A stretch of DNA of 64,000 nucleotides from Castor canadensis (lineage: Eukaryota > Chordata > Mammalia > Rodentia > Castoridae): contig NC_133405.1 in NCBI RefSeq assembly GCF_047511655.1, positions 91,795,046 to 91,859,045 on the forward strand. Direction: 5' to 3'. The notes below the pieces were generated by a model that worked only from the letters and a program-made list of their open reading frames with translations, was not told the origin of the DNA and ran no database searches. This document shows positions 56,081 through 64,000 of this stretch, piece by piece. The position numbers and the translations under genes are program-made. Position 1 is the stretch's first letter, and each line of letters starts with the position of its first letter.

Positions 56081-56266
56081 AGAGAAAAATGCAGTATTAA
56101 GATTCCAAGATGGTGGCTAGAGGGAAGAAGCAGAAAGCGTGCTTCCTAAAGTAAAACCTTGGAGAAACACTGAAGAGAAAAATGCAGTATTAAGATTCCA
56201 AGATGATGGCTAGAGGGAAGAAGCAGAAAGCGTGCTTCCTAAAGTAAAACCTTGGAGAAACGCTGG
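56081..56266 (+). promoter_or_regulatory. L1 5' tandem monomers, 93-bp period
   Basis: Two nearly identical 93-bp units start at 56081 and 56174. Each contains 'CCAAGATGGTGGCTAG' or a one-base variant, a YY1-type AAGATGG site. In mice, L1 promoters are built from tandem monomers of about 200 bp; here a shorter unit is duplicated. Confidence 0.85.
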
Positions 56267-56981
56267 AGATACACCTTACAGGAAAAACCACCGAGAAGAG
56301 GCAAAACTTTGACTCCTCCACACCCCCAGCCCATTCATAGCATTCCCACTTCACATTAAATGGAGAAACCAGGAGGGCTCCTGCACCGTTGCCAGACGGC
56401 AGTGCCCAGACGGCTTGGGAAGACACGGACCACAAGGTCAGCATAGCCCCCTGGACAGACCGACCCCCACCCAGGGAAAAAAGAGAAAAAAAACTGAATA
56501 ATAAGCAATAACAAAAAGACATGTAGCAAAGAGGACGGGGCGCCCTGAACACCAAGGAGGGGGGAGGGGAACTCCCTCAAAGAACTGTAAATAAACAAGC
56601 CAGCCAGAGAAAGCAGGAACAGCGGCACACACCCAGCAATCAGGAGCGGGAAAGCATGTAAAAGTGGTGGGAGGAAAACTCCACAGGAGAGGGGGGAAGG
56701 CCCACTTCCCATGTAAATAAACATGCCAGCCTGTGAAAGTGGGTGCAGTGTCACCTCTCCCAGTGTGCTTGGAAAGGGGAAAGCTTGTAGCAGTGGCGGT
56801 CGCGCCCAGGAGAACTCTAAGTAAACAAAGCCTGAGGGGCTAGGTGAGTGTTAAGCTTACTCCTGAGATCTGCATAAATAAAGCCTCCAGCAACAGCAGG
56901 CTGACAGCAGTGAGCAGGTGAGCCACAGCCCCAGATAGCCATTCACAGAACTGTCTCCAGACTCTATTTTGTTTCTCTCTT

Positions 56982-57395
56982 CCTTTGATGAGACAACAAC
57001 CAAACTACACCTGCATGCAGAAAAACTTACTGAAACTGCATTGCATTTGAACTTGGGACACTTTGTGGTGTTTTTTTGTTTGTTTGGTTTGGTTTGGTTT
57101 TTTTCCCCTTTGATGAGACAACGACAGAACTACTTCTGAGACACCATCTCCAGGGTTGGAGCCTGAGGGACTAACACCAAAATTATTAAGACTGAAACTT
57201 TATTGCATTTGAACTTGGGACACTTTGTGATTTTTTTTGTTTTGTTTTGTTTGGTTTGGTTTGGTTTGGTTTTTTTTCCCCTTTGATGAGACAATGACAG
57301 AACTACTTCTAAGACACCATCTCTAGGATTGGAGGCTGAGGGACTAACACCAAACTTATTAAGACTGAAACTTTAATGCATTTAAACTTAGAGAT
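56982..57395 (+). repeat. Tandem duplication in L1 5' UTR
   Basis: The block starting 'CCTTTGATGAGACAA' occurs at 56982, 57107 and 57280 (spacing about 125 and 173 bp), separated by TTTGG-type runs. The copy at 5384 has only two of these blocks, with a GT run between them. Confidence 0.8.
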
Positions 57396-57650
57396 TTTTT
57401 AATTCATTTTTTATTTTTTTCAATCCTCTCTCTCTCTAATGCCTGTTCAGCTTACTGTTGATTAGTACTCTATCTCTCCCTGTTTAAATCTTTGAAACTT
57501 TTTTTTGTTTGTTTTTCCCTTTTTCTTTAACTTCTTTGCTTTCCAGCTCCTTTCACCCTTCCATTCTAAATATCACCATTGTTATTATTACAAGCTTGAA
57601 AATACTTAATTGCACACAGTACAGGGATGATAACAACACGAAGGGCAATG

Positions 57651-58936
57651 ATGGAAAGACAGAAAAAACAGGGAAACCAGTTTCCCCACAGCAAAAAATT
57701 AGTACAGGAACCAGAGGGAAATGAAGAAAACAGATACTCAGGTCCAGACTCCAGTAAAATGAAGAGAAACTATGCCAAAGAACCAATGAAGCCCACAAGA
57801 ATAATTTAAAAGAAGAAATCCTACAGGTAACCAGTGAGAATTTTATAGAAAAGATACTGGATATGGTCAACAAAAATGTACAGGAGACACTCAAGAATTT
57901 CCAAGACAACAAAAATAGAAAATTTGAAAAAGCACAAGAAGAAATGAAAGAAACCATAGAAGCACTGTATAAACACCAAAGTGAAACAAAGAACACTATT
58001 AATAAAGAGATAAATGAACTCAGGACGAAAATAGACAACATTAAAGAGGAAATGACTCAGGATATGGAAAACCTCAGAAAAAAGAATGAAATATTATTGC
58101 AAAACAAAATGTAAGGCCAATCCAGCAGAATAGAACAAACAGAAGACAGAATCTCAGAACTCGAAGATGAAATGGTAACTAAAGGAAAAACCAAAGAACT
58201 GTTAGTAAAACAACTCAAGACCTGTGAAAAGAAAATGCAAGAACTCAATGACTCCATCAAAAGACCAAACCTGAGAATCATGGGCATTGAAGAAGAAGAG
58301 GTGCAAGCAAAGGGAATGCATAATATATTCAACAAAATAATAACAGAAAATTTCCCAAATCTAGAGAAATCTATTCCCATACAGATGCAAGAGGCCTCCA
58401 GAACACCAAACAGACCAGATCAAAATAGAACTACTCCACAGCATATTATCATTAAAACAACAAATACAGAAACTAGAGAAAGAATATTGAAGGCTGTAAG
58501 AGAGAAAAAACAAATAACATACAAAGGTAAACCCATCAAAATCACAGCAGACTTCTCAACAGAAACATTAAAAGCAAGAAGAGCTTGGGGTGAGATCTTT
58601 TGGGCACTGAATGAAAATAACTTCAACCCTAGGATACTCTACCCAGCAAAACTATCATTCGAAATAGATGGAGCAATAAAAGTCTTCCATGATAAGCAGA
58701 AACTAAAACAATATGTGACCACAAAGCCACACTACCAAAGATTATTCAAGGGATTCTGCACACAGAAAGTGAAACCCAACTTAACCATGAAAAGACAGGC
58801 AGCACCAAACTACAGGAAAAGAAAAAGCAAGAAAGTAGAGAGTAACCTCAAGTTAGGTAAACACAATCAAACCTTCAAACAACTAAGACAACCAAATGAC
58901 AGGAATCACCACATACCTATCAGTACTAACACTTAA
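57651..58936 (+). pseudogene. L1 ORF1, frameshift and one stop
   Basis: ORF1p starts 'MERQKKQGNQFPHSKKLVQE'. Relative to the copy at 6841, one base is lost near 57782, shifting the frame. The coiled-coil follows (57863-58111, Glu/Lys-rich heptads) to a stop at 58112-58114. The remaining 254-codon frame (58172-58936) holds the RNA-recognition part ('NLRIMGIEEEE') and the C-terminal domain ('ADFSTETLKARRAWGEIF', 'ARRAW' being the conserved core). ORF1p binds L1 RNA as a trimer. Two lesions make this copy inactive. Confidence 0.92.
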
Positions 58937-61831
58937 TGTTAATGGACGTAATTCCCCCATCAAAAGGCACCATTTGACGAAATGGATTAAAAAGGAAGAT
59001 CCAACAATTTGTTGCTTACATGAGACCCATCTCACAGACAGAAATAAGCATAGGCTTAGGATGAAAGGCTGGAAGAAGGTTTACCAAGCCAACGGCCCCC
59101 GAAAACAGGCAGGAGTAGCAATACTTATCTCTGACAAAGTAGACTTCAAACCTACATTGATCAAACGAGATAAAGAAGGACATTCCATGCTAATAAAAGG
59201 GGAAATAGACCAAAAGGAAATAACAATTATCAACCTATATGCACTCAATGTCAATGCACCCAATTTCATCAAACATACCCTGAAGGACCTAAAAGCATAT
59301 ATTAACTCCAACACAGTGGTCATGGGAGACTTTAACACCCCATTATCATCAATAGATAGGTCATCCAAACAAAAAATCAATAAAGAAATCCTAGATTTAA
59401 AATATACCATAGATCAAATGGACCTAGTTGATGTCTACAGAACATTTCATCCAACTTCTACACAATATACATTCTTCTCAGCAGCCCATGGAACCTTCGC
59501 CAAAAAGATCATATCCTAGGGCACAAAGCAAGCCTCAGCAAATATAAGAAAATAGAAATTATACCATGCATTCTATCTGATCACAATGCAATAAAACTAG
59601 AACTCAACAACAAAAGTATAGAAAAAAAACATGCAAACAGCTGGAAACTGAATAACTCATTGCTTAATGAACAATGGGTCATTGATGAAATAAAAGAGGA
59701 AATTAAGAAGTTCCTGGAAGTCAATGAAAATGAAAACACAACCTACTGGAACCTATGGGACACAGCAAAGGCAGTCCTGAGAGGAAAATTTATACCCATG
59801 TGTGCATATATTAAAAAGACTGAAAGATCCCAAATCAATGACCTAATGATACATCTCAAACTCCTAGAAAAACAAGAACAAGCAAATCTCAAAACAAATA
59901 GAAGGAGAGAAATAATAAAAATAAGAGCTGAAATCAACGAAATAGAAACCAAAAAAACCATACAAAGAATTACAAAAAGTTGGTTATTTGAAAAAATAAA
60001 CAAGACCTACAGACCCCTGGCAAACCTGACTAAAATGAGGAGAGAAAAAAATCAAATTAGTAGAATCAGGAATGCAAAAGGGGAGATAACAACAAACACC
60101 ATGGAAGTCCAAGAAATCATCAGCGACTACTTCAAGAACCTATATTCAAATAAACTCAAAAATCTTAAGGAAATGGACAGATTTCTAGATACATATGATC
60201 ATCCAAAACTGAACCAAGAGGATATTAATCACCTGAATAGACCTATAACACAAAATGAAATTGAAGCAGCAATCAAGAGTCTCCCCAAAAAGAAAAGTCC
60301 AGGACCTGATGGATTCTCTGCTGAATTCTATCAGACCTTTAAAGAAGAACTGATACCAATCCTCCTTAAACTGTTCCATGACATAGAAAGGGAAGGAAAA
60401 CTGACTAACACATTTTATGAAGCCAGTATTACACTTATCCCAAAACCAGGCAAAGACACCTCCAAAAAGGAGAACTATAGGCCAATCTCCTTAATGAACA
60501 TTGACGCAAAAATCCTCAACAAAATAATGGCAAACTGAATTCAACAACACATCAAAAAGATTATTCACCACGACCAAGTAGGCTTCATCCCAGGGATGCA
60601 GGGGTGGTTCAACATATGAAAATCAATGAATGTAATAAATCACATTAACAGAAGCAAAGACAAAAACCACTTGATCATCTCAATAGATGCAGAAAAAGCC
60701 TTTGATAAGATCCAACATCATTTCATGATAAAAGCTCTAAGAAAACTAGGAATAGAAGGAAAGTTCCTCAACATTATAAAAGCTATATATGACAAACCTA
60801 CAGCCAGCATTATACTTAACAGAGAAGAACTGAAACCATTCCCTCTAAAATCAGGAACCAGACAAGGATGCCCACTATCTCCACTCCTATTCAACATAGT
60901 ACTGGAATTCCTAGCCAGAGCAATTAAGCAAGAAGAAGGAATAAAAGGAATACAAATAGGTAAAGAAACTGTCAAAATATCCCTATTTGCAGACGACATG
61001 ATCCTATACCTTAAAAAACCAAAAAACTCTACTCAGAAGCTTCTAGACATCATCAATAGCTATAGCAAGGTAGCAGGATATAAAATCAACATAGAAAAAT
61101 CATTAGCATTTCTATACACTAACAATGAGCAAACTGAAAAAGAATGTATGAAAACAATTCCATTTACAACAGCCTCAAAAAAAATCAAACACCTAGGTGT
61201 AAACCTAACAAAAGATGTGAATGACCTCTACAAGGAAAACTATACACTTCTGAAGAAAGAGATTGAGGAAGACTATAGAAAGTGGAGAGATCTCCCATGC
61301 TCATGGATTGGTAGAATCAACATAGTAAAAATGTCGATACTCCCCAAAGTAATCTACATGTTTAATGCAATTCCCATCAAAATTCTAATGACATTCATTA
61401 AAGAGATCGAAAAATCTACCGTGAAATTTATATGGAAACACAAGAGGCCACGAATAGCCAAGGCAATACTCAGTCAAAAGAACAATGCTGGAGGTATCAC
61501 AATACCTGACTTCAAACTATATTACAAAGCAATAACAATAAAAACAGCATGGTACTGGCACAAAAACAGACATGAAGACCAGTGGAACAGAATAGAGGAT
61601 CCAGATATCAACCCACACAACTATAACCAACTTGTCTTTGACAAAGGAGCTAAAAACATACGATGGAGAAATAGCAGCCTTTTCAGCAAAAACTACTGGG
61701 AAAACTGGTTAGCAGTCTGCAAAAAACTGAAACTAGATCCATGTATATCACCCTATACCAATATTAACTCAAAATGGATCAAGGATCTTAATATCAGACC
61801 ACAAACTCTAAAGTTGATACAGGAAAAGTAG
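58896..61831 (+). pseudogene. L1 ORF2: endonuclease and RT, several lesions
   Basis: ATG at 58896 overlaps the ORF1 end. The endonuclease frame (58896-59519) has 'LTLNVNGRNSPIKR', 'CCLHETHL' (usual Gln is His) and 'VVMGDFNTPLS'. A frameshift near 59510 ends it. Two further open pieces follow: 59660-60538 (to 'KILNKIMAN', then TGA) and 60626-61831, which contains '[14 protein letters not shown]' and '[12 protein letters not shown]'. Another stop at 60619 (CGA to TGA) and a stop at 61829-61831 break the chain. ORF2p nicks DNA and copies L1 RNA; the catalytic residues are mostly present but the chain is not continuous. Confidence 0.93.
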
Positions 61832-62716
61832 AAAATACTCTGGAGTTAGTAGGTATAGGTAAGAACTTTCTCAACGAAACCCCAGCAGCACAGCAACTAA
61901 GAGATAGCATAGATAAATGGGACCTCATAAAGCTAAAAGGCTTCTGGTCATCAAAAGAAATGGTCTCTAAACTGAGGAGAACACCCACAGAGTGGGAGAA
62001 AATATTTGCCAACTATACATCAGACAAAGGACTGATAACCAGAATATATAGGGAACTTAAAAAACTAAATTCTCCCAAAACTAATGAACCAATAAAGAAA
62101 TGGGCAAGTGAACTAAACAGAACTTTCTCAAAAGAAGAAATTCAAGTGGCCAGAAAACACATGAATAAATGCTCACCATCTCTAGCAATAAAGGAAATGC
62201 AAATTAAAATCACACTAAGATTCCACCTCACCCCTGTTAGAATAGCCATCATCAGCAACACCACCAACAACAGGTGTTGGCGAGGATACGGGGGAAAAAG
62301 GAACCTTCTTACACTGTTCGTGGGGATGTAGACTAGTACAACCACTCTGGAAAAAAATCTGGAGGCTACTTAAAAAGCTAGACATCGATCTACCATTTGA
62401 TCCAGCAATACCACTCTTGGGGATATACCCAAAAGACTGTGACACAGGTTACTCCAGAGGCACCTGCACACCCATGTTTATTGCGGCACTATTCACAATA
62501 GCCAAGTTATGGAAACTGCCAAGATGCCCCAGCACTGACGAATGGATTAAGAAAATGTGGTATCTATACACAATGGAATTTTATGCAGCCATGAAGAAGA
62601 ACGAAATGTTATCATTCGCTGGTAAATGGATGGAATTGGAGAACATCATTCTGAGTGAGGTTAGCCTGGCCCAAAAGACCAAAAATCGTATGTTCTCCCT
62701 CATATGTGGACATTAG
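61832..62716 (+). pseudogene. L1 ORF2 C-terminal part
   Basis: Frames 61960-62331 and 62417-62716. The zinc motif is altered ('[18 protein letters not shown]'): the second Cys is Tyr and an inserted base shifts the frame. It ends '[10 protein letters not shown]'. Compared with the copy at 33141, nine bases (GACACAGGT region, 62440) are extra before 'YSRGTC'. Confidence 0.88.
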
Positions 62717-63200
62717 ATCAAGCGCAAACACAACAATGGGATTGGACTTTGAGCACATGATAAAAGTGAGAGCACACAAGGGAGGGGTGAGGATAGGTAA
62801 GACACCTAAAAAACTAGCTAGCATTTGTTGCCCTTAATGCAGAGAAACTAAAGCAGATACCTTAAAGCAACTGAGGCCAATAGGAAAAGGGGACCAGGAA
62901 CTAGAGAAAAGGTTAGATCAAAAAGAATTAACCTAGAAGGTAACACACACGCACAGGAAATTAATGTGAGTCAACTCCCTGTATAGCTATCCTTATCTCA
63001 ACCAGCAAAAACCCTTGTTCCTTCCTATTATTGCTTATACTTTCTCTACAACAAAATTAGAAATAAGGGCAAAATAGTTTCTGCTGGGTATTGAGGGTGT
63101 GGGGAGAAGAGGGAGGGGGTGGAGTGGGTGGTAAGGGAGGGGGTGGTGGCAGGGGGGATAAATGACCCAAGCCTTGTATGCACATATGAAGAATAAAATA
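62717..63200 (+). repeat. L1 3' UTR, first copy
   Basis: Starts after the ORF2 stop and includes 'gacacctaaaaaactagc' (62801), the G-rich tract (63100-63155) and AATAAA-type tail with A-rich end. Confidence 0.88.
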
Positions 63201-63207
63201 AAAAAAA

Positions 63208-63607
63208 GACACCTAAAAAATTAGCTAGCATTTTTTGCCCTTAACGCAGAGAAACTAAAGCAGATACCTTAAAAGCAACAGAGGCCAATAGGAAAAGGGG
63301 ACCAGGTACTAAAGGAAAGGTTAGATCAAAAAGAATTAACCTAGAAGGTAACACCCACGCACAGGAAATTAATGTGTGTCAACTCCCTGTATAGCTATCC
63401 TTATCTCAACCAGCAAAAACCCTTGTTCCTTCTTATTATTGCTTATACTCTCTCTACAACAAAATTAGAAATAAGGGCAAAATAGTTTCTGCTGGGTATT
63501 GAGGGTGTAGGGGGGAGAGGGAGGGGGCGGAGTGGGTGGTATGGGAGGGGGTGGTGGCAGGGGGGATAAATGACCCAAGCCTTGTATGCACATATGAATA
63601 ATAAAAT
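63208..63607 (+). repeat. L1 3' UTR, second copy in tandem
   Basis: Begins at the same point, 'gacacctaaaaaattagc', as 62801 and repeats about 400 bp to a second tail. It differs from the first by perhaps 5%, so it is not a very recent slip. It may be a separate 3'-only insertion in the A tail or an old tandem copy. Confidence 0.85.
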
Positions 63608-64000
63608 TTTTTAAAATCCTCAATAATTTAATGGCAAACCAAATTCAACAACACATCAAAAAGATCATTCACCACGACCAAGTAGGCTTCATGCCAGGAA
63701 TGCAGGGGTGGTTCAACAAACGAAAATCAATAAACGTAATAAACCACATTAATAGAAGCAAAGACAAAAACCACTTGATCATCTCAATAGATGCAGAAAA
63801 AGCCTTTGACAAGATCCAACACCATTTCATGATAAAAGCTCTAAGAAAACTAGGAATAGAAGGAAAGTACCTCAACATTATAAAAGCTATATATGACAGA
63901 CCTACAGCCAGCATTATACTTAATGGAGAAAAACTGAAACCGTTCCCTGTAAAATCAGGAACCAGACAAGGATGCCCACTATCTCCACACCTATTCAACA
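63608..64000 (+). mobile_element. L1 ORF2 RT segment, running off the window
   Basis: After a T-rich joint the sequence restarts inside ORF2 at the 'KILNN-MAN' region and continues in one open frame through '[17 protein letters not shown]' and '[14 protein letters not shown]' to the end. It is a third L1 in the same orientation; the rest lies outside. Confidence 0.9.

Larger units (their letters stand above)
56081..63200 (+). mobile_element. Near full-length young L1
   Basis: Contains two tandem 5' monomers, a CpG-rich 5' UTR, ORF1, ORF2, 3' UTR with G-rich tract and an A-rich tail (63187-63200), about 7.1 kb. ORF1 and ORF2 are each broken by a few point changes, so it is recently dead. It is the best reference in the window for the family; the copies at 5384, 30138, 36163 and 63208 onward are shorter versions. 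55896-56080 upstream is unique. Confidence 0.93.

Noticed and set aside
57553-58041. 162-codon minus-strand frame
   Set aside because: Antisense shadow of L1 ORF1.

Overview
This is mammalian, almost certainly rodent, nuclear DNA. It has no dense operons; it is a mosaic of interspersed repeats with one recognisable host-gene fragment. The SINEs join a 7SL-derived B1/Alu-like half to an ID-like tRNA half ending in a 'GAGTTCAAACCCCAGTACC'-type box, and free ID elements are also present. This B1-dID architecture belongs to the squirrel, dormouse and beaver side of rodents. My best guess is a castorimorph such as beaver, but species cannot be fixed by reading alone. Two exons on the minus strand (23177-24009) resemble the PAGE branch of the GAGE/PAGE/XAGE cancer-testis family, which is X-linked in mammals, so an X-chromosome origin is likely.

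Layout. 1-930: decayed class III (ERVL) pol, minus strand. 1240-4790: ancient L1 fragments on the minus strand, with a 5S rRNA pseudogene at 2537-2625. 5384-7985: a young L1 missing about 4.4 kb of its middle but flanked by a 13-bp target duplication. 9653-14705: a class I (gamma-like) provirus, 'ERV-A', with LTR, primer site, gag, pol and the start of env. 14709-20569: two near-identical 1.2-kb GC-rich repeats ('X') flanking a second, internally deleted class I provirus, 'ERV-B' (RT, RNase H, Env TM, 3' LTR). 20895-25030: ancient L1, SINEs, the PAGE-like exons and a CpG-rich candidate promoter. 25285-29999: SINEs, MIR-like and MaLR-like relics and microsatellites. 30138-33918: a 5'-truncated young L1 with an open ORF2 remnant of 727 codons. 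34222-42110: MaLR LTR and a third class I provirus, 'ERV-C', on the minus strand, split by an L1 3' fragment. 42111-48824: mostly unique sequence with MIR/L2-like relics, a MaLR LTR, a roughly 40-bp minisatellite and a 90-bp dispersed duplication. 48825-55895: an ancient L1/HAL1 interrupted by SINEs, a processed pseudogene of ILRUN (C6orf106) and a younger inverted L1. 56081-64000: a near full-length young L1 with tandem 5' monomers, followed by an extra 3' UTR copy and the start of another L1.

How the parts relate. Most of the coding capacity is retrotransposon-derived and broken. The repeats are nested, so relative ages can be read: ancient L1/HAL1 predates the ILRUN copy and the inverted L1; ERV-C predates the L1 fragment inside its integrase; ERV-A predates its env SINE. 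The young L1 family is the probable source of the machinery that mobilised the SINEs and the ILRUN copy. The PAGE-like exons are the only part that looks like a host gene, and its downstream exons were not found here.
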